Source of the DNA: Pyxicephalus adspersus
Lineage: Eukaryota; Chordata; Amphibia; Anura; Pyxicephalidae
Length of the DNA stretch: 64,000 nt
Assembly (NCBI RefSeq): GCF_032062135.1
Contig: NC_092858.1
Coordinates: forward strand, 123,084,865-123,148,864
Reading direction: 5' to 3'
Below, piece by piece: positions 1 to 12,252 of the stretch. The translations under genes and the position numbers were made by a program. Under the pieces are notes generated by a model. It was not told where the DNA came from. It did no database searches and saw only the letters and a list, made by a program, of their open reading frames with translations. The first letter of the stretch is position 1, and the number at the start of each line of letters is the position of its first letter.

Positions 1-175
1 GGGGGCTTTTATAAACATTTTTAGCAGGACTTTGAAATCTGGAAGCCCCCTTTAATAGGGAGACTTCATGATCTCCACCGCCCCACCCTGGGGAATGAGT
101 ACAGGGGTACATAAACCCCCTTACTCATTCCCTGAGAGGTTAAAATATAAGTAAAAAATAGGACAAGGCTTTAAT
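1..175. repeat. Dispersed repeat family A, truncated at window edge
   Basis: This begins mid-element. It carries a 'GGAAGCCCCCTTTAATAGGG' block and the palindrome 91-108/115-132 (18-bp arms, two mismatches, built on 'GAATGAGTACAGGGGT'). The same blocks recur at about 15.23-15.42, 15.60-15.74 and 16.07-16.20 kb, so this is a dispersed family. No coding capacity is visible. I cannot name the family with certainty. Confidence 0.6.
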
Positions 176-239
176 GTTAAACTGTTTTATTAATGTGTGT
201 GTGTTTGTGTAATTAAACTTTTTTTTTCACAGGTTATCC

Positions 240-866
240 CAATACCAGGATGATTTCCAGGGTTGCAATGAGCACAGCCCTGGAAATCCTCCTGGCAGTG
301 AGGGATTGCAGAGCACTAGGGGTTAAATGAGGACAAGCCTCTCCATTTACCCCTAGTGCTCTGTGATTGGCTGAGGATTTCCTATTTCTCAGCCATTCAG
401 CACTAGACATGAATGGGGAGACTTGTGCCCATTCATCTCTAGTGCTCTGTGATTGGCTGAGAAATAGGAAATCCTGATGACAGCTCAAGCATCATCAGGA
501 TTTCCCTTTCCTCAGCCAATCAGGGAGCAGTCAGCAGAGCTTTATCATGCTGACAGCTCTGCTCCCCTGATCACTCCCACAGCCTTAGATGAGCTGTGAC
601 ATGTATTACATATACAGAACACATGTAAGAGCTCCTCTAGGGCTGTGGGAGCGATCGGGGAGCAGAGCTGTTAGCATAGTAAAGCTCCGCTGACTGCTCT
701 GCTCCCTGATTGGCTGAGGAAAGGGAAATCCTGATGATGCTTGAGCTATCATCAGGGTTTCCTATTTCTCAGCCAATCACAAAGCAGTAGAGGTGATGAA
801 TGCCCCGGTATTGCCTGCGGTTACAGCTAATTGAAGGCACCTGCTTCCAATTAGCTGTAATGGCAA
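240..866. repeat. Array of nested foldback hairpins
   Basis: Successive inverted repeats follow each other: 247-265/275-293, 312-329/344-360, 399-417/428-446, then a long pair 443-584/641-786 (about 142-146 bp arms, roughly 57-bp loop, near-perfect), then 821-838/843-860. The long arms contain 'GATTGGCTGAG' and smaller hairpins of their own, for example around 470-503 and 526-565. This layout suits a foldback-type or palindromic non-autonomous element. No transposase was seen. The minus-strand ORF at 234-488 is a by-product of the symmetry. Confidence 0.75.
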
Positions 867-927
867 AGTTCCCACGGTCCGGGAATCCTACAATGACATT
901 ATGATTCATGTATGTACATGTAAATAC

Positions 928-1090
928 AAAAGTTTGAACGAGCAAACAAAATAAATGTTTTTTTAGGTACACAAACAAATAAAATGAACATGATCAAAAT
1001 GGTTTAATCATTATTAGAATTAGGAACAGGTGATGATTTTATTGTGTGTACCTAAAAATTCCCTTATTTTGTTTGCTAGTTCAAACTTTT
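928..1090. repeat. Inverted repeat with AT-rich loop
   Basis: The left arm, about 928-973 (starting AAAAGTTTGAACGAGC), is complementary to about 1043-1090 (ending in GCTAGTTCAAACTTTT), with several mismatches. It lies directly downstream of the hairpin array and may belong to the same composite element. Confidence 0.6.
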
Positions 1091-1539
1091 CTCTGTGTAT
1101 GAGAGAGCTAACAGGTCCCTAGACCATAAGTAGATTGGGTGGGGGGTGTATTACCAAAAGGTAGTTTTGTTGTTTACAGTGTCGATTTTTGACCCCGCAC
1201 ATACGCCCTAAAAAAGATAGTGTCTGTAAGTGTTCGTTGGTGATCGTTTACACTGACATGGGGAAATGGGAGCTGCTCTTACCTTCCTATGTATTGGTGA
1301 CATTGGAGTCTTTCAAAGGGGTGTTTTATTTTTGGAATGGGAGGTAACAGCACTCTAATTCATTCATTAGAATATTTAAACAAACTTACTTGCAAGTTTG
1401 TCACTGTTGCCTGTTGTAGGAGCTGTTGTAGGAGCTTTTTGTCAGCTCCAAAGTGTTGTTTTTTGTGACACAATACATTAATGTATGTTGGAATGTGCTA
1501 CTGATGTGCTGCTGACATTTTTTGAGTCTTTTATATCAT
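1091..1539. other. Unassigned sequence
   Basis: No gene, domain or clear repeat could be recognised here. Confidence 0.5.
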
Positions 1540-1829
1540 TAACACACAGTATCTCATACCTTATACTAATACAGAACCATGTAGTTCTCTATTATATACA
1601 CTGCCTCTTACCACTTTTACACACAGTGACATATTCCTCTTTTCTACATACAGATCTGCATACCATTCTGTTAAACATAGTGATAACCCCTTCTCTGTTC
1701 CATTAATTGATTCATACATTTCTAGTGTACACAATAACTGATACCTCTCAACTATATGCAGGGCCTTAAATCATACATGCTGTGCTTTATCCTCCTTTAT
1801 TACACACAGTACCTCATCCAGCGGCTCCA

Positions 1830-1928
1830 GCAGTTCCTAAGGCCCCCTGGCCCTCAGGGGGCGTTAGGCCAGAACGAACTACTGGCTAGGCCGTATCTGG
1901 CCTAAAGTCCGGAGTTTGCCGACCCCTG
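1830..1928. mobile_element. hAT-type transposon end (solo terminus)
   Basis: Read on the minus strand the segment starts CAGGGGTCGGCAAACTCCGG, a terminus of the style found in vertebrate hAT elements. It includes a palindrome at 1836-1868 (CCTAAGGCCCCCTG with its complement). No matching second end is seen, so this is a fragment or solo end. Confidence 0.5.
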
Positions 1929-1931
1929 CCT

Positions 1932-2121
1932 TATGGTCTATATTACATCTAGTGCATTATGAATCTATATTACATGTATGGTCCCATGAAACTCTTTAAT
2001 ATTAGGTGATTCATCCCTAATTCTAATATGGTCTATATTACATCTAGTGCATTATGAATCTATATTACATGTATGGTCCCATGAAACTCTTTAATATTAG
2101 GTGATTCATCCCTAATTCTAA
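1932..2121. repeat. Exact 95-bp tandem duplication
   Basis: Positions 1932-2026 and 2027-2121 read as identical 95-bp units starting TATGGTCTATATTACATCTA. I see no differences between them, which suggests a recent duplication, or an assembly duplication, inside the older repeat region. Confidence 0.9.
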
Positions 2122-2640
2122 ACAGTATGTATTACATGCCTCTAACACATGTCCTTCCTCCCTCCTGTTTCCTACATATAGCCCTTAAAATTATATATAT
2201 TAAGTGAATCACTGTGGTTTTCTATTACATAGATTTTCTCATTCCTACCTAATATTTACCTTTCTATAATTTACAGACAGATATCCCAATATGTCTCTAT
2301 AAAACACAATACTTCATGCCGTGCTTTCACACACAGTGTCTTACATCTAATAATTGATGTGACTCACACCTCTCTATTATATCTAATGATTTATGCCTTC
2401 TATTGTTCACAGTATCTTTTACCTCTGTTTTACTAGCTGTTCTTCATTGGTCTCTGTCATACACATTGCACACAACACAAATGGTTTCATACCTTTCTAT
2501 TAAACTAGACTCAGTGCATCACCATTACCTATAAAACATAGAAACTGTCTCTATAACAATGCCTAATAGCTGTCAACTATACACACTCCCTTTACTTCTC
2601 CATGTACATTGTGGTAATGCCAACACACCACACGTGACTA

Positions 2641-4610
2641 AACACTAGACCTGTCTCATTTTTACTGAAGCAGCACACCCTAACCAAACATTTCTTTAAT
2701 TTCTTTAACACATTACTGCAAACCATGGGTCTAAAGGGGGTCTATCCTAGGTCCAACTCTTCAGCCTATCTAGAGTCTATTGAAAAAGTTTTCCCTCAAG
2801 ATTGTGCCAAATTTTATTCGCATTCCACACATTTTTACATTTGATTCAATTTGTAAAGAGTAAAAGCATTTTCTAACTGAAAGGAATGTGTACATTTTGG
2901 ATAAACTGATCAAAAATATCTTCAGTTAATGCTGTTTGGATTTGGGTAAAAGTCAGATTTAACCAGAATATCAGTCATTTGTGTTTCTCTTACAACAACC
3001 CAATAACCTCAATATTCAATCACAATATTGCTGCTGAGTTAGAGATAAGACATTTTAGGGAAGTAAAAACTGGTGGATTACACTACTGTGGGGAATGATA
3101 GATGTTAGTGCACTTGCAGGAACTTACTCCAGGCTGGTTGTGTGTCAGACAGGGACTGTTGTGTTAGTGGAAACTGCTCTGTTGACGCAGTCATCATTAT
3201 TGACATTATTCTCATGCTGACACTGTGGCTCATTGAACTACAATATTTGTAAGTGCATCAGTTATTACAGCCTGCATTGATCAGCACAGCTTCTAGTGGT
3301 CCACATATATAGACCATTATTTTGCCTGCATTTGTTTCTGCAGTCACTGGGGTTGTTATTTCAGTATAGTGCCACTGTTGTTGAAAAACAAATATATTTG
3401 CATATAAATACACTTTGTACAGTTCTAACTGCTGCTGATATGAAATATATCTGGTGAAAAACAAGTACCAGATCAGCTGTGCTGCTAATCTGTGACAAAA
3501 GCTAGGTGATCCAGCAAACCTGGAATGGATAAGGTCCAGGACTGAAAACATTTACTAACAAATAGCACATTACTTTATAGACTGTAATGTCAAATCAATT
3601 AAACGCCTAGGATCCACAATTTATGAAGGGAGCCATCTGGATTGGATGCCTTATTTATAGAGGAGACTTCAAATGCGGTCAGATGCTGAATCTATCACAG
3701 AAAGAGGGAGAAGGGTTTGCTCCTGGCAGTGATAGACTGCATTATAGTTGGTGTATGCGCTCCATGTACATGCTTATCCAAGGTCTCATACTCCACTCCA
3801 TGGCTTTGTTTTCCCTCCTTGTGTGTAACCCTGATGCTTTTACAAGACTGTCACCAATATTGGACAAAAATGTGATGTTCCTCCTGATGAAGCATAAAGT
3901 GGGAAACACCTCAGGTAACACAGTGATTATTAAGAAAATAGTTATTGTGAAGATCACATTGGCGAACACAGTGATTATTAGGAAAAATTGTTATAGTGAT
4001 AGTCACATTTTTAACATTGTGTATATGTTTGTAAATTTTATTTTTGTTGATTTAATGTTGATATTTTAATGTGCATTTGTTGGACCTTTTCTATGTAATC
4101 GCAAAGGATCAGCCTGTCTGGCCAGGACAGAGTTTCTGGATCACATTTAATTGCTTTGATGCAAAATACTACAGACCAATTCTCAATGTATTTGCTAAAC
4201 TGTAGTTATGTCCGCACTTGGAATAGATCTCTGTATCAGTTCATAGCACTTGTTACCTTTCAGTCGTGTTGTTACTTTTCTCTGTCATCAATCTGGAAGA
4301 CTATCTTTGTCCTGTGGTCAGGTTGGCTGAACCCCACTCTACCCTACAATATACAAATTATTGGCAGTGAAGGCTAACTTTACTAGTGAATCTTAATAAA
4401 ATGTAAGAAACTGAGATCTATACAAAGTGGGGACATAACAACTCCTGGAAAACTTTATTTTTTTACAATTGCTGTGCAGGGATATAATAAATGCTCTAAC
4501 ATGCAAGCAGTTTAGAAGATATCAATATACAGGTATAGCACAAGTTTTGGATATTCAGGGTCAAATTTTGTTATTTGTTTAATGAGCCATATTCTACCTA
4601 ATATTGACAG
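2641..4610. other. Unassigned AT-rich sequence
   Basis: No gene could be recognised. An open frame at 3623-4069 (+) translates to 148 residues. Its C-terminal half comes from an imperfect local duplication ('CACAGTGATTATTA' at about 3918 and 3967) and has no recognisable domain, so I do not call it a gene. 'CCTCCTGATGAAGC' near 3883 resembles a phrase common in frog dispersed repeats. Confidence 0.5.
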
Positions 4611-4611
4611 G

Positions 4612-4975
4612 TATAATTATTACACAGTATTTATATAGCACTGACATATTTTGCAGCGCTTTACAAAGTCCATAGTCAAATCACTAGTTGTCCCTCAAGA
4701 GGGCTCACAATCAAATGTCCCTACCATAATCATATGCCATTAAGACAGTCTAAGGTCAATTTTGGGGGGGAAGCCTAACTGCATGTTTTTAGAATGTGGG
4801 AAGAAATCAGAGCACCCAAACAAAAACCCATGCAAACACAGAGAGAACATACAAACTCTTTGCAGATAGTGTCCTGGACGATATTTGGACCTGGGACCGA
4901 GCGCTGAAAAGGCCAGAATGCCAACCTCTGAGGCACCATACTGCCCACATAATGTATTTTTACTGTCCCTCCCCC
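4612..4975 (-). repeat. L2/CR1-related short repeat
   Basis: Read on the minus strand it ends in the tail 'GCAAAATATGTCAGTGCTAT ATAAATACT', the pattern of LINE-like short-repeat tails in frogs. The inner part holds the degraded phrase 'CATGCAAACACAGAGAGAAC', known from abundant fish and amphibian repeats. A related tail occurs at about 57.18-57.29 kb on the plus strand. ORFs in both strands here are spurious. Confidence 0.55.
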
Positions 4976-5097
4976 ACTTGAAGCATCCCTTGCCACTTTT
5001 CATTCTCTCTCCCTCCCTCTCTTATATATACATACTGTACCTTATTCTTCTTTTGTCTTCAGTCCAGTTATGTGTTTTAATGTCACCTTTATATATA

Positions 5098-5308
5098 CCG
5101 TGTTTCCCCGATTATAAGACATCCCCATTAAATAAGCCACACCCGATTTTTGAAAAAATAATTAAAATAAGGCACTCACCTGTGAATAAGACATCCTCCG
5201 ATATCTGATCCTGTGTGTGTCTCCTCCTGGCTGCAGTGCAGAGCCAAACTGAAAGTAAGAAGCTGGCACACGCGCCCCCGCGATTCTGAACCAGGAAGCA
5301 AGCTGCTG
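5098..5308. mobile_element. Repeat with 'ACCGTGTTTCCCCGATTATAAG' end
   Basis: The opening phrase resembles termini of DNA-transposon-derived repeats found in amphibians ('...TTTCCCCGA..ATAAGAC'), and it is followed by related phrases ('AATAAGCCACACCCGATTTT', 'GAATAAGACATCC'). It leads straight into minisatellites and then family X coding sequence, so it may be the 5' part of that element. Confidence 0.4.
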
Positions 5309-5367
5309 ATCCCTGCCCTAACGGAGATCCCTGCCCTAACGGAGTTACCTGCCCTAACGGAGTTACA
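5309..5367. repeat. Minisatellite, 18-19 bp unit
   Basis: Three consecutive copies of a unit containing CCTGCCCTAACGGAG differ only at the unit ends. Confidence 0.85.
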
Positions 5368-5381
5368 CTTAAGTACCGGTA

Positions 5382-5522
5382 AGTGAACAGAAGGGGACAA
5401 TCAATGGCATAGAGTGATCAGAAGGGGACAGTCAATGGCATAGAGTGATCAGAAGGGGAATATGAACGGCACATGAGTGATCAGAAGGGGAATACCGTAT
5501 GAATGGCACATGAGTGATCAGT
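5382..5522. repeat. Minisatellite, about 31-37 bp unit
   Basis: Four to five copies share 'AGTGATCAGAAGGGGA' followed by variants of 'CAATGGCA'. The array runs directly into the family X remnant. Confidence 0.85.
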
Positions 5523-5525
5523 GAC

Positions 5526-6018
5526 CAACTGAAGGAGACTGTTTCAAGTACCCAATTTTGGAATTTCCTAGCCTGTCATTTGAAAAAGGCCGGTGTGTTT
5601 CATGGTCCACAGATTTGGCAGCTCATCAAAGATAAATATTTCATCAGGACAATGTCAAAAGTCGAAAAGAATGCTTGGTTATCATTCAAAGTCATTGTCA
5701 AGCATTTCTTGGAAACACACAAGCAAAAAGTTACACAGAAATTGTCCAGAAACTCTTGAAGAGCTACAAAATGCTTGGTTGCAGTATGAGCATCAAGGTG
5801 CATTTTTTGTATAGCCATCTTTATAACTTCCCAGAAAACCTTGGTGCAGTGAGTGATGAGCAAGGTGAACGATTCCATCAAGATTTGAAGGTCATGGAAG
5901 GGCGGTGTCAGGGTAGATGGAATGTACATATGATGGCTGTCTATTGTTGAAGCATCCGAGGGGACTTTCCTAACACTGAACACTCCAGTAAAAGCTATAA
6001 GCATAATGTTTTACCTTA
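5526..6018 (+). pseudogene. Transposon-like 'family X' protein, C-terminal remnant (copy 1)
   Basis: Translations in two frames, joined by frameshifts, give GVFHGPQIWQLIKDKYF, then NAWLSFK, KSYTEIVQKLLKSYKMLGC, VHFLYSHL and NLGAVSDEQGERFHQDLK. A stop lies inside what should be ..YCW.., and a last short block (about 5950-6018) ends the frame. The same blocks occur in the minus-strand copy at 18.44-20.06 kb. From memory they match a family of uncharacterised proteins found in frogs, Hydra and arthropods, which I think is transposon-borne. This copy lacks the N-terminal half. D and E residues (GERFHQD) would fit a DDE-type enzyme, but that is inference. I know no agreed superfamily name. Confidence 0.6.
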
Positions 6019-8243
6019 ACCGCCTAGCCCATTATTTTTCAAACGTTTACTGTAAAAAAAAATGTCATAGAGTAACAATAAATCCTTTGTTTGAACAAAA
6101 GAAATTTAAATAAACAGTACATTCAAATTATTATTTCATTATTTTTTCATTGTATATAAAATTTGTATAATTTTTGGCAAAAATGGAGGGTACCCTTTAT
6201 CGTAAAAACTGGATGTGATAGCAAAAAACTGGGGTAATTTCTGGATTCACCACCCAAAAAATTTGTAAAACTCAAGTGTAAGATCTAACTCAACAAAAAA
6301 TATATTCCCAAGGGGAATAATAATCTTGTTTAATACTTTATAAAGCATTCTTTCCAACAATGCCCCTTAAGCCAAAAGACTGCTGCTATTTTCATGTGAC
6401 TACATTCAAAGTAAGTATATACTTTATGCCCCAGAGATGACAGTTTCATAAATCTCAGTCTTTGTTCAGTATACTTTATGATCTACAGTATGTGAATACA
6501 GTTTTTTTTTGCCAATGTTTCAGGGAGCAGAAGGCTGACCTTTGTAAAATGGCATGTCTTATGTAAGCTTGAAAGGATAAAATTATATGATTTTATACAT
6601 TTAGGGTGTTTGGAAATACAGGTCTCTGTAGTTTAAAGAAATGTAGTTATGGTAAGAATGTGCAAACAAAATTTTTAATGCATCCTTGTCCTAAATTTCT
6701 CAAGGACAGCATACTCAGATTAGAAAAGATATTTGCTAATTGATTTAAAGTGGAAAAATGAATGTGGATAAATAAATAAAGTATCCAAACTATAACACAA
6801 GAAATTGGCAATATATATAGACAGCTTTAAATGTATTATTAAAGCTGAAATCTAGGCAAACAGCTATTGGCACAGATTAAATAAGTATATGAGATAATTT
6901 TTTGTATCTGAAGGATTTTATTTTCTGTCTATTCATTGGAAGGTAATAGAATATTTAATTTATAGGTCTCCTTTCTTACCTTGTGACTGGACAGTAAAAT
7001 AGCAGTCGCACACTAATAGTCCATCGCACTACTAAGTCCATCTTCCTTTAATTCTTCTCTCTTTTCATATTAGCATGGCAATTGCTTTGCAATACAGCCA
7101 ACTGGTTAGTTTTGCTGCTTCTCCTATCCTATACAGTAAACTGCAAGAGGTAAATTAAAGGCAATATTCAGATATTTATACTTCTTGCATTCAATAAAAT
7201 TACATTTACTATGTAATAATGATTAGAGAGCTGCATTATTCTGTACCTTTTATGTCTGCCTAGAGTTCTTTAAAGTGATAGGATCCCAATTGAAACTGAA
7301 CAGTTTCTGAACTTTAATGTAGTGTATATTTTATATATTATACTGACAAAGACAATTAATTTAATGTGTATTTTTCCCAAAACCAGAAAAAGAGGGTTTT
7401 AGATTTACTTTAGGCTTTATTGTTCTTGTACTATTAATAGCACTGTCATTCAGCCATAATACCTTTATATTATAGAATATTAGAGATATTATAATGCTTA
7501 TATTTAACAAAAATGGATTTGATATTATTTTCAAGCAGACATTTAGAAGAAATGTCTATCAATTTGTGTCTTTTGAAGATAACAAAGTGAAGCATTGTTG
7601 CATGACTAAGAGAAATCAGGTAAATCCATGTGGGAAACCTGTTCTATATACAGCGGATGTGATAAGGCAGACAAGGATTTAGCCTAGAGCATGGCAGTAG
7701 GCATACAGCTGCTGCATATAGCTTATACTGACAGCAAAGGTCAGAAGACAAACAGATAATTTAGCTATATAAAAGTACATATTTACTTTTCATTCATGTC
7801 ACCTAAGAACATTTGACTAATTTAAAAGGAGAAAACAATTATTGTAGCCAGAGAACATTAAAAACAAATAACAATATATCTCTTTTGGGAATTTTTCAGC
7901 TTGAGATTTGTCTCATTAAGAGAAAATGTTAAATATTATTACAGAATATTTGTTTCTGTATCAATTTCACAGCTGATAATATTCAGAAAAACACATACAG
8001 TATGTCTGTCAAGATGGACTGTCTTAAAGGAAAAGATACTGCACTGGATTTGGCTAGCACAGTATATGGTTGAGCAGTGTGATGCAGAAATTATTCTTGG
8101 TAATTTGCCTAGTTGTTTTGTTGAACCAATAGCTTCAATACATTCTCAGTGAATTGGAACAAGCATGCAAAATAGGGAAAGTCAATAAGCAACAGTCTCT
8201 ATCTGTATTCCGAGCAAGATCAAGGCAACCACTGCAGCAGTCT
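6019..8243. other. Unassigned AT-rich sequence
   Basis: No gene, transposase domain or strong repeat was recognised. The short ORFs at 7494-7682 and 7901-8152 have no recognisable motif. Confidence 0.5.
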
Positions 8244-8395
8244 AAAGCTATGTACACATGCCAAATGCTTATGATTGTGCTTGTCTCGAGCAGGAATCTA
8301 ATATGTGTACAGCATTCGCTGTGCTCTGTTGATGCCCTTAGAGCCCAGATACAACAATCATTCTCCTTTTATTAAACATAAGTGGTCCAAGAAGG
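8244..8395. mobile_element. Possible MITE fragment
   Basis: It opens with CTAAAGCTATGTACACATGCC, close to the terminal inverted repeat of the MITEs at 28.25 and 37.63 kb. The interior differs and I cannot find a matching second end. It may be a diverged relative or a truncated copy. Confidence 0.35.
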
Positions 8396-8399
8396 AGGT

Positions 8400-11227
8400 T
8401 GCACTTGTAGGCAGTTGGTGGTCAATAGGGTAGGCTAATCCAATATAGATGATGTAAACGTAGAAGATTATCCCTGCCTATTGGCATCCTTATTAATGTC
8501 AATAAAATGAATAGGGAGGGGGGAGGGGGGTGGCAAAGCTGTTACACTGCCTAATGTTTATTCTGCATATTTTCTTTCATGTTCAATTATTCTAGATGTT
8601 TGGGCAGGAAGGTCAGTATGATTGCCAGGCAACTAGCAATTTGAGAATATCAGTAATGGCAATGTTTACATTTTTTCATTTACAATTTTCCTTTGTCCTG
8701 ACATTAGGTGTAGTAATATAGTTAGTTACTTTACCTCCCAATACCTTTAGACTTGCTAGCACTTAAGTTTCCCTCATGGTGGAAATGACCTACATGGTCC
8801 ACAAAAAACATATGAGTGCCATGATGCCATCCTGAAGGCCTAAAATGCAGCTTATTTAGGGTAAAGATATCAATGCAGCCGCTTCTATTCACCAGATGTG
8901 CTGTGGCTTCCCTCTATCCTGGTGCACACTACCTCCTATATTCAATTTGTGATTAAATGTGAAAATTGTGGAATTGTGATAAAATTAAGCAGCCTACCAG
9001 AGGCCACCGGCAAAGAGGATACAAAATCTACTATTACAGGCATATTTAACCATGTACTAGGAACACATCAACCACTGAGATAGATCAGGAGTGTGTGGCT
9101 CTACATTGTCTGATTCTAATCACTTTATTGTGTCTAATGTCATATGTAGAGTTATTCTTTAAAACAAGCATGAGTCTATAATATGAGAGCCCTAAGAAAA
9201 AAGCTTCTGCGGACTATAGTTGCTATATTATACTTGCATTATAGCAGCCCACATAAAAAAAATGGGCTTTCTGACAGTAGCTCAGAAACTAAGATGCAGG
9301 GAATTTTTATTGAAGCACACAACAATCCAAGATAGTGGACATCAGCAATGCACATTTCGGAAAGAACTTCACCACAGCTTGTCACAGTTGTTCTCTTTTT
9401 ATTGTTCAGTTACAAGATAGTGGGAGGAAACTGCAGCAGTGAAAGATTAGGTTTCTTGCCTAATCTTTGGCAGCTTTGGCAGGTAAAACATCTTCTATTT
9501 TCCATGTATTCAGCTGTTTTCCTATAGTATATATTGGTTTATGTAACATGTCTTTTAGTTTCTAATCTGCATTTGTTGCAGATTAGATTGGCTAATTGGT
9601 TTCATCTTGATTCCCCCCCTTCCCCTAAGAGTGGCATACAATGTATTTTGCCCTTTACAGAGTTACCATAGGAATATTTAATGAGAATAGCATGGGTCAT
9701 ATGACCACTTTACTTTGCATAAATTATTAAAAGCTACTTTACATATCACATGGGCACCAGAACATTTCAACCATGCACCACAGATCCTTTCTTTAGAAAG
9801 GTCATATTATAGCATTTAAAACACAGAATGACAATTCTCATAAGGAATATGTGTATCTCTTTACTACACATTTTAATTGATTCCTTACACTGACTAGAAT
9901 AATAGTTTTTTTTTACATAATAGTTCTACTTCACACTAACACATGCTCTGTAAAGGCTAGTCTCTTACCGTAATATAAGCAGATTAAAGAGGTTTGGTGT
10001 ACTCAGGCTTTTTTCATTTTCGCTCACTGAAAGTTTGCAGTTTGCAATAAAAGACCTTAGTACAGAGTTAGGATACTATTATATTTGACTTACATTGAGT
10101 GTTCTGGAGTTGAAAAAAAATGTTTGAGAATATTTGCATTGTGCAGTTTGCCTTGAGTTGTACAATCTTATTTTTTAAAAAAATAAAGGGTAGCTGATAA
10201 CAATGGATCTGGGTATGTAGCATGATTCTGCAGGTACATTGTAATATTTTATAAATTATTATAGAATGTTAAATTATATTATATATACCTGTTCAGGTAT
10301 TGTTCTCTTAATCCATTTTATATCCACACATGTTTAGTATTTAATCCTTTAAAATTTGCCCATTAGAGGGTACCTATGAAAGGGCCAAGGGTTATGCAGC
10401 TTTTCCCTATTAACAATAACAAACCATATGTCCCTCGCAGTCCAGGTTCCTTTTAAAAGTGCCTATAGACATAAGATTTGAACATAGCTTCATATTTTTT
10501 TCTGTCTCAAGGAATATCCTGTTTAGACAATATAACCATGCTTATGGAGAGAACTGTAAATATAATATACAAGTAGCTGACCACCCTGTCAATGCAGAGC
10601 TTTCTTCATTTTGTTTTCAAAGCAAACTAACATATACAAACATTATTGTCTGAGAAATGCAATTCAGTGTCTGCATTTACCTTTTGTATGTATATTCTGC
10701 TTCATCTCTGTCAGGATCAACCCAAATATACAAATACCAGCTTTTTTGAATGTCAGAATTTAAACATAGGTAAGTTAAGTATATTTAAGTATATCTTGTG
10801 TTTAACACTAAATGTTGGATCCAGTGCAATTGGCACTTTCAAGCTGAAAACCAGGAAATTAGATTTTGAGGGTTTGAAGAACATAGAAAATGATTATGTA
10901 ATTAAATCTGATAAAAGTATTCAATATTTACTTATGTATTGAATTCTACAAAAAAAGTTGAGTTTAACTGTAATAAAGACTGAGAATTAACCTGTAATAA
11001 AGCCAGCTTGAAAATAAAATGCAGACAAACTACCGAGCTCCCATTATCCCCATATATATCCCTTGGGGACCCATCACTGATCTTTTCCTTACTCAGCTCC
11101 CAACTCAGCTCCTATTACATATCCCCTATCTTTCTCTAGCATAATTTTGGCCAAAAAATGGTTAGAACTAAACAGCAATATACTTATATATATATGGGTG
11201 TATAAAAGAGATTAAGTACCACTGGTC
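8400..11227. other. Unassigned sequence
   Basis: No gene could be recognised. There is a G-rich stretch at about 8515-8532. ORFs at 10459-10653 and 10646-10942 are AT-rich and without known motifs. Confidence 0.5.
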
Positions 11228-11822
11228 AGCTATCGCCAGGGTGTAGTGCATCATCAATGCCCCTCAGAAGTATGTAATACAATCTTTGTGAATGGCCCTG
11301 AGATGGAGCGTGGACTGCATTGGTAACTGGCATCTAGAGCTGGGTGTAGTGCCTCATCAATGCCACCCAGAAGTGTACAATTTTAGTGAATGGAGTACTG
11401 ACAGGCCGCAGCATCAACAGCAGGAGGAGGCGGCGGTGGGCCCTGGGAAAGAGGGGAAACCGCATTGGTAACTGGCATCTAGAGCTGCGTGTAGTCCATC
11501 GTCAATGCCACCAGAAGTGTACAATTATAGTGAATGGAGTACTGACAGGCGGCAGCAACAGCAGAAGGATGAGCCGGTGGGCCTTGAGAAGGAGTGAGGA
11601 CCGCATTGGTAACTGGCATCTAGAGCTGGGTGTAGTGCATTGACAATGCCAGCCACCTAGAAGTGTGTAATACAATTTTATTGAATAAAGTACTGACAGG
11701 CGGCAGCAGCAACAGCAGAAGGAGGAGGCGGTGGGCCCTAAGACGGAGCGCGGACCGCATTGGTAACTGGCATCTAGAGCTGGGTGTAGTCCATCATCAA
11801 TGCCACCCAGAAGTGTGTAATG
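11228..11822. repeat. Minisatellite, 141-154 bp unit, at the 3' side of the hAT remnant
   Basis: The anchor AACTGGCATCTAGAGCTG recurs at 11325, 11470, 11611 and 11765, spaced 145, 141 and 154 bp. Each unit also holds 'CAATGCCACCCAGAAGTGT' and a variable 'GGCAGCAGCAACAGCAGAAG' segment. A partial unit precedes the first anchor. The ORFs at 11386-11643 and 11502-11963 come from the repeat and are not genes. Its position beside the transposase suggests it belongs to the transposon. Confidence 0.85.
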
Positions 11823-12252
11823 CAAATATCTGAAATGTGGGAAAGGCCAGACCAAAATGTTTTGTGGGCCAGCACTGTTGCTGTGGTCTGTGGAAGCAGT
11901 AGGAAGGTGGACGATATTGCTAGTTTGCATAATGAAGTGGATGACATGGATGTCAACCCTCAATCTTACAATACTTAGCTGAAAAATTAGGCAAAGGCAA
12001 TGGTACCTATCAGTGTGGCAGTACTGGGGGTTTTCATCTGCAGTTTGTCAGCTTCCCGGAAGCAGCAGGAATGTAAATTAAATTGCTAGCTGGCGATAAT
12101 TGCCACCCCTGGACGTTGCAAAAACTAGCGGAATAATTCAACCGAGGCAGGCTCAACTGACAGGGTGTTGTTGATAGGCAGCCACAGACTCAGCACAGGA
12201 GCAGTGTTGGTTCACAGAGGCATCTTGGTTGGCCAGTGAGTTCTTGTGTCAG

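Larger units (their letters stand above)
1540..2640. repeat. Degenerate CT-rich tandem-like repeat region
   Basis: Phrases such as 'CTCTATTATA', 'ACACAGT' and 'CATACCT' return at irregular intervals across about 1.1 kb. This looks like an old, diverged minisatellite or satellite. The short plus-strand ORF at 1485-1706 falls in it and resembles no protein I know. Confidence 0.45.

Noticed and set aside
3623..4069. 148-residue plus-strand open frame
   Set aside because: It has no known domain or splice context, and its C-terminal half comes from an imperfect local repeat in AT-rich DNA.
11386..11963. Ser/Arg-rich and Cys-rich open frames
   Set aside because: They are translations of the 141-154 bp minisatellite.
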